Assembly (NCBI RefSeq): GCF_039710355.1 | Contig: NZ_JBDKWZ010000018.1 | Location: 62,001-126,000 of the forward strand | Length of the DNA: 64,000 bases | Reading direction: 5' to 3' | From: Rapidithrix thailandica | GTDB taxonomy: Bacteria; Bacteroidota; Bacteroidia; Cytophagales; Flammeovirgaceae | Shown here: positions 8,811-17,593 of the stretch, one piece after another | How the letters are laid out: every line of letters starts with the position of its first letter | Numbering within the stretch: position 1 is the first letter of the stretch | Notes under the pieces: model-generated | Seen by the model: the letters and a program-made list of their open reading frames with translations, nothing else | What the model was told of the DNA's origin: nothing | Databases searched by the model: none | Position numbers and translations under genes: made by a program

Positions 8811-10289
8811 ATGAAAATGAAACCATTTATAAAACAAATCAGCTATTGGCTTGGAATACTTGCTTGTTCTTGGACGATGTATTCTTGCTCAGAAAGCTTC
8901 CTGGATGTTCCACCACAAAATGAACAAACTCCTGAAGACAAATTGTCAACCAACGAGGCCGCTGCTCAAGTGGTCAATGCAATTTACAATAAACTACTCG
9001 ACTGGAACCAACATACGTTTGCCTGGATTGGCATTACCAGTATTACCTCAGACGATGCCGACAAAGGCAGTGTGCCGGGCGATACAGGCACGGATAAGAA
9101 CCTGTTGGACAATTTCACCTTTAGCGTGGACGCAGTCTCGTTCAATGAGGTTTGGGTGGCAAACTATCAGGGAATTGCCCGGGCCAATCAAGCTTTGAAA
9201 GTCATTCCGGACTTTACCATCGAAGAACGCGTCAAAAACCGTTTGATGGGAGAAGCCCGGTTCTTAAGAGCTTATTTTTATTTCAACCTGGTCCGTTCCT
9301 TCGGAGGAGTTCCTTTGATTGAAAAAATACCGGACCCTACCAATACGCAAGAACTGGAACAAGCCCGTACCCGTGCGTCCAAAGAGCAGATTTACCAACT
9401 GATTATCAACGACCTTCAATTTGCCATTGAAAATTTATACCCCAAAAGTGAATTGGGTCCTGAAGACGTAGGCCGGGCTACTGTAGGAGCAGCCAAAACG
9501 TTTTTGGCAAAAGTAAACATGTACTTAAACAATTGGTCGGAAGTGTCCCGGCTGACCAACGAAGTAATTTCTTCCGGAGAATATGCTTTGGTTGATGATT
9601 ATGCAACTATTTGGCGAGAGGTGGGAGAAAATTCCGTCGAATCGATTTTTGAAGTGCAGGGCCGGGGGGATACTCCGAACAAGGGTCTGCAAGGCTATAC
9701 CGCCACTCAAGGAGTACGCGGACAATTTGGCTGGGGATTTAATACCCCTACCGAAGACCTGGCCAATACTTATGAGGTGGGAGATACCCGAAAGGAGGCC
9801 ACCATTATTTTTCCGGGAGAAACGCTCTGGGACGGAGTGGAGATCATTACCGATGTACCCAACCCTTACTACAATCAAAAAGCCTATATCAGCCGGGTAC
9901 AAGAGACCTTTAACGGAAATGATTGGGAATCCAACAAAAACTTACGGGTTTTCCGCTTTGCCGAAGTTTTACTGATGAATGCAGAGGCTGCCAATGAATT
10001 GGGAATGGACGCTTTGACATCACTCAACTTAGTGCGAGATAGGGCCAAATTAGCTCCTGTCAACGAAACAGACCCGAACAAACTCCGGAAAATCATCTGG
10101 CATGAACGGCGGGTAGAACTTGCCTTTGAACACGACCGCTTCTTTGACTTGGTGCGTCAAGGCAGGGCCGGGGAAGTATTGAGAGCTCATGGTAAAAACT
10201 TTGTGGATGGAAAACACGAACTCTTTCCCATCCCTCAAAGCCAAATAAACTTGAGTGAAGGAAAACTCCTTCAAAACCCCGGATATTGA
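8811..10289 (+). CDS. SusD/RagB-family nutrient-binding outer-membrane lipoprotein
   Basis: This 492-residue lipoprotein caps the SusC pore and binds the glycan at the cell surface. The signal peptide ends in the lipobox MYSC with Cys26 as the lipidated residue. The N-terminal SusD-like domain (about 30-230) contains the helical NRLMGEARFLRAYFYFNLVR segment typical of the TPR-like scaffold. The RagB/SusD C-terminal part (about 290-492) has NLRVFRFAEVLLMNAEAANE and IIWHERRVELAFEHDRFFDL, both family hallmarks. The length is usual. It follows susC by 23 bp and is surely cotranscribed. A stable hairpin follows its stop codon, before the glucanase gene, and may set relative expression. Confidence 0.97.
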   Translation: MKMKPFIKQISYWLGILACSWTMYSCSESFLDVPPQNEQTPEDKLSTNEAAAQVVNAIYNKLLDWNQHTFAWIGITSITSDDADKGSVPGDTGTDKNLLDNFTFSVDAVSFNEVWVANYQGIARANQALKVIPDFTIEERVKNRLMGEARFLRAYFYFNLVRSFGGVPLIEKIPDPTNTQELEQARTRASKEQIYQLIINDLQFAIENLYPKSELGPEDVGRATVGAAKTFLAKVNMYLNNWSEVSRLTNEVISSGEYALVDDYATIWREVGENSVESIFEVQGRGDTPNKGLQGYTATQGVRGQFGWGFNTPTEDLANTYEVGDTRKEATIIFPGETLWDGVEIITDVPNPYYNQKAYISRVQETFNGNDWESNKNLRVFRFAEVLLMNAEAANELGMDALTSLNLVRDRAKLAPVNETDPNKLRKIIWHERRVELAFEHDRFFDLVRQGRAGEVLRAHGKNFVDGKHELFPIPQSQINLSEGKLLQNPGY

Positions 10290-10327
10290 TTTTGATCAAC
10301 TCTTACATTTCGATGGAAAACCAAACT

Positions 10328-10360
10328 ACCTGTCTGGCTACACCCAGTAGCCGAGCAGGT
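10328..10360 (+). other. hairpin between susD and the GH144 gene
   Basis: ACCTG pairs with CAGGT and GGCTA with TAGCC around a 7-nt loop, with a 3x3 internal loop, followed by AATTTTTAAA. It lies 39 bp after the susD stop. It could act as a leaky terminator or as an mRNA-stabilising 3' end that gives more SusCD than enzyme. I infer this from its position only. Confidence 0.45.
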
Positions 10361-10497
10361 AATTTTTAAACACTTTGAAAATTGGAAGTTCATTTCAACC
10401 GGCTTCAAATAAAGATGTATACACAACGCCTGTATTCAAAACAGAAGCCAACTTTAATAATCATTTTTAACTTAATCTTTCAAAACAACTAACAAGA

Positions 10498-11853
10498 ATG
10501 ACCCAAAATATTTCCTTATTATTAATCGCCAGTTGGCTAATGATCGGTTGTACTCCTAACAAACAGGGTGATCAGGATCATACAGCACCACAAACCGTTG
10601 AAATCAGCGAAGACTCCTTACTGAATTTGGTCCAATATCATACCTTCCAATATTTCTGGGATGGAGCAGAGCCTACTTCAGGGGCGGCACGGGAACGGTA
10701 CCATTCCGATAATGTCTATCCACAAAATGACAAACATATTGTGACTACCGGAGGTACGGGTTTTGGAATAATGGCTATTTTGGTTGGTATTGAACGGGGC
10801 TTCATCACCCGGGAACAAGGCTTTCAACGCTTACACCAACTGGTCAACTGGCTGGAAAAAGCCGATCGTTTTCATGGCGCTTGGCCTCATTGGATGAACG
10901 GGGAAACGGGCAAGGTAAAGCCTTTCAGTCAAAAGGATGACGGAGGGGATTTGGTCGAGACCGCATTTTTAGCCCAAGGATTGTTATGTGCACGACAATA
11001 TTTCTTAAATGGAAATGAGGAAGAAAAAGCCCTGACTCAAAAAATTGATACACTCTGGAAACAAATCGAATGGGACTGGTATACCAAAGGAGGAGAAGAC
11101 GTCTTGTATTGGCACTGGTCACCTACCTATGGCTGGGAAATGAATTTTCCTGTAGAAGGCTATAACGAAGGACTGATTATGTATGTTTTGGCGGCATCAT
11201 CCCCTACACATGGAATTCCTCCCGAGGCTTATCACAAAGGTTGGGCTAGAAACGGGAACATCAAAAACGATCCCAATCACCAGCAATATGGTTATCACCT
11301 GGCTTTAAAACACAACGATGCAATACAGTACGGTGGGCCGCTCTTTTGGGAACATTATTCTTTTCTGGGTTTGGACCCTCGCAACCTGAAGGACCAGTAT
11401 GCTGATTACTGGGAACACAACAAAAATCATGTGTTGATCAACCGTCAGTATTGTATTAAAAATCCAAAAAATCATCAAGGATATGGGGAAAATTGTTGGG
11501 GCCTGACCTCCAGCTATTCGGTTAATGGCTATGCCGGACACAGTCCTAAAAACGACCTGGGGGTGATTTCGCCTACAGCAGCCCTTTCTTCTTTCCCCTA
11601 TGCCCCCAAGGAGGTGATGGTTGTATTAAAACATTTTTACTTTGACTTGGGTGATAAAATCTGGGGAGAATACGGGTTTTATGATGCTTTTAATCAACAA
11701 GAAAACTGGTATCCCACACAGTATCTGGCTATCGATCAGGGGCCTATTGTGGTAATGATCGAAAACCACCGTACCGGTTTGCTCTGGAGCTTGTTCATGA
11801 GTTGTCCGGAAGTGCAAATGGGTTTGGAAAAGCTGGGATTTGAAAGTCTTTAA
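10498..11853 (+). CDS. GH144-type endo-beta-1,2-glucanase (glucoamylase-family lipoprotein)
   Basis: This 451-residue protein matches the bacterial 'glucoamylase-like' (alpha/alpha)6-barrel family, whose characterised Chitinophaga members are endo-beta-1,2-glucanases (GH144). It would cut beta-1,2-glucan into short sophoro-oligosaccharides. It has a lipoprotein signal peptide with the lipobox MIGC (Cys18), so it is membrane-anchored. Recognisable blocks are LLNLVQYHTFQYFWDGAEP near residue 43, the acidic DDGGDLVETAFLAQGLL (about 147-163), YNEGLIMYVLA, the aromatic GENCWGLTSSYSVNGY, and DQGPIVVMIENHRTGLLW near the C-terminus. The start is the ATG after AACAAGA at 10498. It lies between SusD and a GH3 beta-glucosidase, an arrangement expected for beta-1,2-glucan use. 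The linkage specificity is inferred from family and context. Confidence 0.85.
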   Translation: MTQNISLLLIASWLMIGCTPNKQGDQDHTAPQTVEISEDSLLNLVQYHTFQYFWDGAEPTSGAARERYHSDNVYPQNDKHIVTTGGTGFGIMAILVGIERGFITREQGFQRLHQLVNWLEKADRFHGAWPHWMNGETGKVKPFSQKDDGGDLVETAFLAQGLLCARQYFLNGNEEEKALTQKIDTLWKQIEWDWYTKGGEDVLYWHWSPTYGWEMNFPVEGYNEGLIMYVLAASSPTHGIPPEAYHKGWARNGNIKNDPNHQQYGYHLALKHNDAIQYGGPLFWEHYSFLGLDPRNLKDQYADYWEHNKNHVLINRQYCIKNPKNHQGYGENCWGLTSSYSVNGYAGHSPKNDLGVISPTAALSSFPYAPKEVMVVLKHFYFDLGDKIWGEYGFYDAFNQQENWYPTQYLAIDQGPIVVMIENHRTGLLWSLFMSCPEVQMGLEKLGFESL

Positions 11854-11860
11854 ACGACAA

Positions 11861-11889
11861 ACCTTCCAGGTTTTAAAAACTTGGAAGGT
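11861..11889. repeat. REP-like hairpin between GH144 and GH3 genes
   Basis: ACCTTCCA (11861-11868) pairs with TGGAAGGT (11882-11889), with an inner GTTTT/AAAAC pairing. The same core, AACCTTCCA..TTTTAAAAA, recurs in degenerate form at about 33660-33675. It resembles short palindromic intergenic repeats common in Bacteroidota. It has no following T-run and is not an obvious terminator. Confidence 0.5.
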
Positions 11890-11923
11890 GTAAGCAAGTG
11901 ACTTTATCTATGAGCTTAAAATA

Positions 11924-14200
11924 ATGATTAAAAAAAATATGAAAATTAGAATTGTCGTCCTCCTAAGTATGATCATATATGCCTGTAGCCCTGTAGAACA
12001 ACAAGGCACTCAGGCAAGTTTTTCCGGTGAGAAAGACAATCCGGAAATTTACCGTAAAGCAACAGAATTGCTGAACAAAATGACCCTACAGGAAAAAATC
12101 GGCCAGCTGAATCTATTCACGAGTGACTGGGATGTCACTGGGCCTACCATGCGCAAAGGGTATAAAGAAGATATCAAGGCAGGAAAAGTAGGAGCTATTT
12201 TCAATGCCTACACCGCTAATTATACCCGCGAACTTCAACGATTAGCAGTAGAAGAAACCCGTTTAGGCATTCCCCTACTTTTTGGTTACGATGTCATTCA
12301 TGGCCATCGCACCATTTTCCCTATTTCTTTGGGAGAGGCCGCCAGTTGGGATTTGGCAGCAATGGAATCTTCCGCCAAAGTAGCAGCCACTGAGGCCGCG
12401 GCAGAAGGCATTCACTGGACCTTCGCTCCCATGGTAGACATAGCCCGCGACCCTCGTTGGGGCCGGGTATCCGAGGGCGCAGGTGAAGACACCTACTTGG
12501 GAGTACAAATCGCCAAAGCAAGGGTAAAAGGTTTTCAAGGAGACGACTTGTCAGCAGAAAATACGGTATTGGCCTGTGCCAAGCATTTTGCAGCGTATGG
12601 AATGGCTCAAGCCGGTCGTGATTATCACACAGTTGATATGTCCGAAAGGGTGCTCAGAGAAGTGTACTTGCCTCCATTCAAAGCTTGCGTGGACGCAGGA
12701 GTGGCTACTTTTATGAGCTCATTTAATGAATTGGACGGAATGCCTGCTTCGGGAAATGCTTACTTATTCAAAGAAATTTTGCGAGATGAGTGGGGTTTTA
12801 ACGGCTTTGTAGTGACGGATTATACATCGATCAATGAAATGATTCCACACGGGGTGGCAACCAATGAATACGAAGCCGGTGCTCTGGCGATGAATGCAGG
12901 TATCGATATGGATATGCAGGGTGCCGTATATGCCAATCATTTGGAACAATTGGTGAAAGATGAAAAAGTTACCTTACAACAAATTGACAATGCGGTGATG
13001 AATATTTTACTGATGAAATACCGCCTAGGCTTGTTTGACGATCCGTATAAATACTGCAATGAAGAACGGGAAAAAGCCGTCATCATGTCGGATGAACACC
13101 TGGCCATCGCCCGGGATGTCGCCCGCAAATCCATCGTCTTGTTAAAAAACGAGGGACAAACATTACCCCTTAAAACAGAAAATATCAAGATAGGTCTCAT
13201 CGGTCCTTTAGCGGATGCCCGTAGAGATTTGATAGGCTCTTGGTCGGCTGCAGGAGATTGGAAAAAATCCGTCACCCTAAAAGAAGGCTTAGAGAAACAA
13301 TTGGGTCAAAACGGCCAACTTTTATATGCCAAAGGTTGTGAAATCAACGATCAGGAGCAAAAGGGCTTTACGGAGGCCCTAGCCGTTGCTCAAAAATCGG
13401 ATGTAGTTGTACTCGTTTTGGGTGAAGCCTGGGATATGTCCGGAGAGGCAGCCAGCCGTTCTGACATCACGCTACCTGGCGTACAAACAGACCTGCTACA
13501 AGCCCTTCAACAAACCGGAAAACCCCTTATAGTTGTCTTAATGAACGGAAGACCTCTGGCCTTGGAAAAAGAAGTGTCTTTGGCAAATGCTATGTTAGAA
13601 ACCTGGTTCTTAGGTACTACTGCCGGAGATGCCATTGCCGATGTGATTTTTGGAAAATACAACCCTTCCGGAAAATTGCCCATTACCTTTCCTCGAAGCG
13701 TAGGCCAAGTCCCCACCTTCTATAATATGAAAAATACGGGACGCCCTATGGACCCGAACAATAAATACACGTCCAAATACCTGGACATTCCCAATACACC
13801 TCTGTTTCCATTTGGGTTTGGCTTGAGCTATTCCTCTTTTGAATATACAGGGTTGGAAGTAAGTACTTCTCAACTGCCCTTTAATGGAAAACTGGAGGTA
13901 AGTGTTTCTGTTAAAAATACAGGCACTGTGTCGGGTGAAGAGGTAGTACAATTGTATATCCGCGATTTGGTGGCCAGCGTTACCCGTCCGGTGAAGGAAT
14001 TAAAAGGCTTCCAGAAAATTTTGCTCACTCCCGGAGAAAGCCGTACTGTCTCTTTCGAATTGACTTCTGATGACTTGGCTTTTTATACCAAAGACATGAC
14101 ATTTACAGCTGAACCTGGGAAGTTTAAAGTGATGGTCGGAACAAATTCCGAAGAGTTACAAGAAACAGAATTTGAATTGACGGGGAAAAGTGTCCATTAA
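11924..14200 (+). CDS. bglX: GH3 family beta-glucosidase, BglX type, lipoprotein
   Basis: This 758-residue enzyme should remove glucose from the non-reducing end of oligosaccharides, here probably sophoro-oligosaccharides from the neighbouring GH144 enzyme. The signal peptide carries a lipobox IYAC (Cys21); the alternative start at 11939 would keep it. The GH3 N-terminal barrel spans about residues 45-370, with KHFAAYG and the nucleophile Asp299 in FVVTDYTS. The C-terminal alpha/beta domain follows (about 400-630) with the BglX-type acid/base segment GEAWDMSGEAASRSDI, and a fibronectin-III-like domain closes the protein (about 670-750). Both catalytic regions are intact. It is the last gene of the susC-susD-GH144 set and is followed by a strong terminator. 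Confidence 0.95.
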   Translation: MIKKNMKIRIVVLLSMIIYACSPVEQQGTQASFSGEKDNPEIYRKATELLNKMTLQEKIGQLNLFTSDWDVTGPTMRKGYKEDIKAGKVGAIFNAYTANYTRELQRLAVEETRLGIPLLFGYDVIHGHRTIFPISLGEAASWDLAAMESSAKVAATEAAAEGIHWTFAPMVDIARDPRWGRVSEGAGEDTYLGVQIAKARVKGFQGDDLSAENTVLACAKHFAAYGMAQAGRDYHTVDMSERVLREVYLPPFKACVDAGVATFMSSFNELDGMPASGNAYLFKEILRDEWGFNGFVVTDYTSINEMIPHGVATNEYEAGALAMNAGIDMDMQGAVYANHLEQLVKDEKVTLQQIDNAVMNILLMKYRLGLFDDPYKYCNEEREKAVIMSDEHLAIARDVARKSIVLLKNEGQTLPLKTENIKIGLIGPLADARRDLIGSWSAAGDWKKSVTLKEGLEKQLGQNGQLLYAKGCEINDQEQKGFTEALAVAQKSDVVVLVLGEAWDMSGEAASRSDITLPGVQTDLLQALQQTGKPLIVVLMNGRPLALEKEVSLANAMLETWFLGTTAGDAIADVIFGKYNPSGKLPITFPRSVGQVPTFYNMKNTGRPMDPNNKYTSKYLDIPNTPLFPFGFGLSYSSFEYTGLEVSTSQLPFNGKLEVSVSVKNTGTVSGEEVVQLYIRDLVASVTRPVKELKGFQKILLTPGESRTVSFELTSDDLAFYTKDMTFTAEPGKFKVMVGTNSEELQETEFELTGKSVH

Positions 14201-14221
14201 AATCAAATGCCAACATGAGGG

Positions 14222-14256
14222 GCCCCCTTGCATCCGGAAATGCCTGGGGGCTTTTC
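14222..14256 (+). terminator. rho-independent terminator after the GH3 gene
   Basis: GCCCCC (14222-14227) pairs with GGGGGC (14246-14251) with extra inner GCAT/ATGC pairing, and is followed by TTTTC. It ends the polysaccharide-utilisation transcript just before the convergent CPBP gene. Confidence 0.85.
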
Positions 14257-14257
14257 G

Positions 14258-14872
14258 CTATGGCAAGAAAAAATATTTTCCTAAGCCCACAGTAAAAATA
14301 TAATTCCCATATAAGGCATGTTCTATGGATACTGCCAATACGGATTTACTTTTTAAATAGGTCCAGGCAAAAATGATACTGCCGAAAAAGGTCATTACCA
14401 AACACAATAGATTATTGAAAATGATATGCGAAAAGGAAAATAACAGGGCATTCATTAATAATAATGCCCAAGGTTTTTGAAACAATTCTTTATAACGGTG
14501 AAAGAAAAAAGCCCTGTAAATCACTTCCTGAGGAAACACTGACCATAACGGATATAATAAAATTGTAAGTAACCACATATTCGGATTGTGGGCCGGAAAA
14601 TCAAAAAGCGAGGAAGGTTCATAAACTCGCACAGCCACTGTGGTCAGAACCACAAACAACAAATAGCGCAACAGGTGAACACGCCAATAACGCCAGGTGC
14701 GCAATTTCCACCAATTAAATTCAAAATTTTTGTCTTTATATAAAATAGCAATCGCTAAAGTAAATACGGCAAGAAGGGGAATGGATTTGTGAAAGGGAAT
14801 CAAATCAAATTTGTATAGTAATGGAATCCCCACAAAAAGCCCACATAATTCAACCATTTTCAGGAGCTTCAT
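14258..14872 (-). CDS. CPBP-family intramembrane metalloprotease
   Basis: This 204-residue integral membrane protein has about six hydrophobic segments. It shows the CPBP (CAAX protease/bacteriocin-processing) motif 1 as PQEVIYRAFFFHRYKEL (the usual EExxxR appears as QExxxR), motif 2 as LLFSFSHIIFNN with its His, and motif 3 as VSIEHALYGN. Family members are intramembrane proteases, but substrates are mostly unknown. The first Glu of motif 1 is replaced by Gln, which could weaken metal-dependent catalysis; this departure is visible in the sequence. It converges with the GH3 gene, shares its terminator region, and has no functional link to the neighbours that I can see. Confidence 0.85.
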   Translation of the reverse strand: MKLLKMVELCGLFVGIPLLYKFDLIPFHKSIPLLAVFTLAIAILYKDKNFEFNWWKLRTWRYWRVHLLRYLLFVVLTTVAVRVYEPSSLFDFPAHNPNMWLLTILLYPLWSVFPQEVIYRAFFFHRYKELFQKPWALLLMNALLFSFSHIIFNNLLCLVMTFFGSIIFAWTYLKSKSVLAVSIEHALYGNYIFTVGLGKYFFLP

Positions 14873-15043
14873 AGGTTCGTTTCAGTTTGTAAACTAAAGA
14901 TGAAATAGCTGGCTAATTTGTTTACAATGAATTCATAAAAATAATTCCTGAAGGACGTGGAGGAGCAAATCCTTGTGGTGAATATATGTGAACAGATGTG
15001 AGCAAATGAATGATATAGCCCATTAGATCATCAGAATGCAAAA

Positions 15044-15113
15044 ACCCTTCAAGGCATCTTCAACATTGTGCCAGAATTATACATAAAGCACAAGTCAAAT
15101 AGCCTTGAAGGGT
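15044..15113 (-). terminator. large nested hairpin downstream of the GH5 gene
   Basis: ACCCTTCAAGGC (15044-15055) is the perfect inverse of GCCTTGAAGGGT (15102-15113), 12 bp of stem around a 46-nt interior. The interior itself contains a second pair, TTGTGC and GCACAA. On the minus strand the stem is followed by TTTTTG, so it probably ends the GH5 transcript. Its size and nested stem are unusual for a simple terminator. Confidence 0.6.
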
Positions 15114-15137
15114 AAAAGTGTATAGTAAAACCTTTCC

Positions 15138-16751
15138 TTACAGAACGTTCCGTAAGCGTATGTTTAATTCGCGTTTCCCTCCTTGAGATAAGGAAGGAAT
15201 CACCAAATAACCTTCGGGCCTTCCCGGCTCAATCATTTTAACTTCGGAAATCCCTTTACCTGTTGTGAATACCACCTCGGTATTTTCTATTTGTCCGGCA
15301 AATGGCAGGTAGATTACAGTGGCTCCGGTTTGTCCTTCAGGTTCTTCCCAAATACAGGAAAAAGAATTGCTGTCTGTACGATAAGCCAACAAGTTTCCCA
15401 CAGTTTGCATAGGATATGGTCTAATGATCGCAGATAGATAGGTTGGCTCATTGAGAAGATCACTATATTCCCAATATGTATTGCCACATAAGTATTTTTC
15501 GAATTCCTTCATCATATGAGATACGGCTGGCAAGGCATTGCTTGTTCCGTAAAAAGCACCCCATTCTCCAACCAACATTGGCATATTTAACCTTTGAGAG
15601 CTTTGATAATGGTGTTGCATAATGAGCTCCACCCGTTCAAAAGTGGGCGTTCCACCCAGATCCGTATCCACTACAATATCATATGCATGAGGTGCATAAC
15701 CTTGTTGGGGATCGCGCATTCCTTTGCCCGTCATTAGCGGTTCAATTCCTGTCAACACACCCATATTGCTATTAATGTTCGTCTCCATGAAAAGGATGTG
15801 TTTGTTGTCGACCTCCCGGATTGCATTGGCTACCTTTTGATAAAAAGGCATTAGTTTTTCCTTCTCAAAGGCCTGAAACACATGATTCAGCGTGTCGATT
15901 GTGGCAGCATAAACCTCAATATCGTTTAATTTCTGTAACACTTGTACACGTTGTTCAGGTGAACTCCACATTTGCCCGATTTGCTCGACACTCCAACTTC
16001 CTTCACCATCTGTTTCGTGTAACACTTCTGCCAAACGTGCTGCGATGAATGGCATGGACTGTAAATACAGCGAGCCACTTACAGGTTCGTTCATCAGGTC
16101 ATATCCGATTACGGTAGGTTCGTTGGCATAACGTTGTGCGATTTTCTTCCAAACATTAGCATAGTGATCTTGCACTCCTACTCCATCACTGGCTTTGGCA
16201 TTGATCCAAAAATTATCAAATGCCGTTTGTACTGCCGGACTGGTAAAATACGCATCACTCCAAACCGGGCCATCCGCAATATGGGGCTTTCCTTCATCTA
16301 AGGTTGCCCAGGCAGGAGCACCATCGGCAAATTTTTGACTAAACAGATCCTGATGCATATCCAGAAACACATACAAGCCTGCTTCTTTGGCCCAAGCAAT
16401 TTGTTCATCAATTCCTTTTAAGTAAGCTTCGTTGATCAATCCGGGTTCCGGTTCCAAACCATCCCAAATCACCCCTAAACGGATGCAATTAAATCCCCAT
16501 TGCTTAAACTGCTGAAAATCCGCTTTACTCACATGCCCCAGATAATTTGTAGAAGCTTCTTTATTTACCACATTCACCCCATGTAAAATAAGCTGCTGCC
16601 CCTCCGGATCAAGAAACTTTTGCCCTTGTGAAGTGACAAATTTTTCTGTTTCTGCCGTTTTTTCTTCTTTTTCTGACTGGGGCGTAAGGCAGGCCTGTAG
16701 CACTGCCCCTAAAATGCCCAGCCATAAAATGTTGGTTAGTACATATTTCAT
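15138..16751 (-). CDS. GH5 glycosidase lipoprotein, endoglycoceramidase-like
   Basis: This 537-residue protein has a lipoprotein signal (lipobox LQAC, Cys21) and a GH5 catalytic barrel. The general acid is Glu222 in YDLMNEP and the nucleophile is Glu396 in MLVGEWGAF. The DMHQDLFSQ block near residue 131, VVNKEAS near 61 and RLGVIWDGLEP near 91 are typical of endoglycosylceramidase-type GH5 enzymes, which cut the glycan from ceramide, rather than of cellulases. The sequence between the two Glu residues carries a helical insert (about 230-300). A beta-sandwich tail (about 430-537) follows the barrel. It is not part of a SusCD set and stands alone. Substrate assignment is by motif memory; a steryl-glucosidase or other beta-glycosidase activity is possible. 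Confidence 0.8.
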   Translation of the reverse strand: MKYVLTNILWLGILGAVLQACLTPQSEKEEKTAETEKFVTSQGQKFLDPEGQQLILHGVNVVNKEASTNYLGHVSKADFQQFKQWGFNCIRLGVIWDGLEPEPGLINEAYLKGIDEQIAWAKEAGLYVFLDMHQDLFSQKFADGAPAWATLDEGKPHIADGPVWSDAYFTSPAVQTAFDNFWINAKASDGVGVQDHYANVWKKIAQRYANEPTVIGYDLMNEPVSGSLYLQSMPFIAARLAEVLHETDGEGSWSVEQIGQMWSSPEQRVQVLQKLNDIEVYAATIDTLNHVFQAFEKEKLMPFYQKVANAIREVDNKHILFMETNINSNMGVLTGIEPLMTGKGMRDPQQGYAPHAYDIVVDTDLGGTPTFERVELIMQHHYQSSQRLNMPMLVGEWGAFYGTSNALPAVSHMMKEFEKYLCGNTYWEYSDLLNEPTYLSAIIRPYPMQTVGNLLAYRTDSNSFSCIWEEPEGQTGATVIYLPFAGQIENTEVVFTTGKGISEVKMIEPGRPEGYLVIPSLSQGGKRELNIRLRNVL

Positions 16752-16868
16752 TTTGTGAATAATTAGTCTTGCTCACAAAACTGGGAGGACCATAGGAAAG
16801 GGAAAAGCAAAAAGTGGTGAAATGCTCAAAACAATGGGTAAGATGCTCAAGACTTCGTATACAAAATA

Positions 16869-16894
16869 CGCCCGGTTATTCAATAAACCGGGCG
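16869..16894 (-). terminator. terminator after the sulfotransferase gene
   Basis: CGCCCGGTT (16869-16877) and AACCGGGCG (16886-16894) form a perfect 9-bp stem with an 8-nt loop. On the minus strand it is followed by TATTTTGT. It lies 40 bp past the sulfotransferase stop. Confidence 0.75.
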
Positions 16895-16933
16895 CTAATC
16901 ACTGAAATCTATCTGTATGGGAGTTCTTTGTTA

Positions 16934-17593
16934 TCAGGAGGCCGCTGCACGGCGGTTTAATTCAGGTTTATCATAGCCAAACAGTTTTATATCGGGTTGG
17001 TACGCTTCGTATACCAAATCAATGGTTTCCGGAGTGTAGAAATTCAAGTACTTACTACTTTTACTCTTGTTGAGATGCGGCAGCTCACTTTTCACTTTGA
17101 TGGCTTGACATATCGTAGTAAAGTCTTGGCTGAGGTTTTCAAATTTTCCGATAAAATCCACCAGGCACGTTCCATCCGTATCGTAAAAAAAGTCTTTTTG
17201 CAACTCCAGGCAATCGTTTACTCGCCAATGGATATATTCCTCAAACCCGCTCATATTCCGGATTAAATCATACTGATAGTGATGGGGACTTTTACAAATA
17301 TACGTGTAATGAGACACCTGCCAGTCCCAAGGATTCCGTACAAAACCAAACTTATAATACTTCCGGAAAATTTTCCGGGGCAATTGTCCCCTAAGTTCTC
17401 TGGCCAAACTATGTTGCTCAAAGTCATCTGTAAATATCCAGGGATAATATCCTAACAGATAGAGAATTTTCTCCATCCGCTTCACTTGTGGCATGCATTT
17501 GTAAGTGTACTTCTCCAACGCTCCGCGGATGCTGGTTCCGGCAACCTTAAAGTTGTGGACAAAGATGAACTTCTTGGAATGAGAAATAAGCAT
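16934..17593 (-). CDS. PAPS-dependent sulfotransferase family protein
   Basis: I start this gene at 17593 (MLISHSKKFIF, 219 residues); the open frame extends 17 codons upstream but lacks family similarity there. The 5'-phosphosulfate-binding loop is HNFKVAGTSIRGAL near the N-terminus, and the 3'-phosphate-binding motif is FVRNPWDWQVSHY near residue 85. Both are hallmarks of the membrane/carbohydrate sulfotransferase family. It would transfer sulfate from PAPS to a sugar or lipid hydroxyl in the cytoplasm. No PAPS-synthesis or glycosyltransferase gene is adjacent, so the acceptor is unknown. It is monocistronic, with its own terminator at 16869-16894. Confidence 0.85.
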   Translation of the reverse strand: MLISHSKKFIFVHNFKVAGTSIRGALEKYTYKCMPQVKRMEKILYLLGYYPWIFTDDFEQHSLARELRGQLPRKIFRKYYKFGFVRNPWDWQVSHYTYICKSPHHYQYDLIRNMSGFEEYIHWRVNDCLELQKDFFYDTDGTCLVDFIGKFENLSQDFTTICQAIKVKSELPHLNKSKSSKYLNFYTPETIDLVYEAYQPDIKLFGYDKPELNRRAAAS

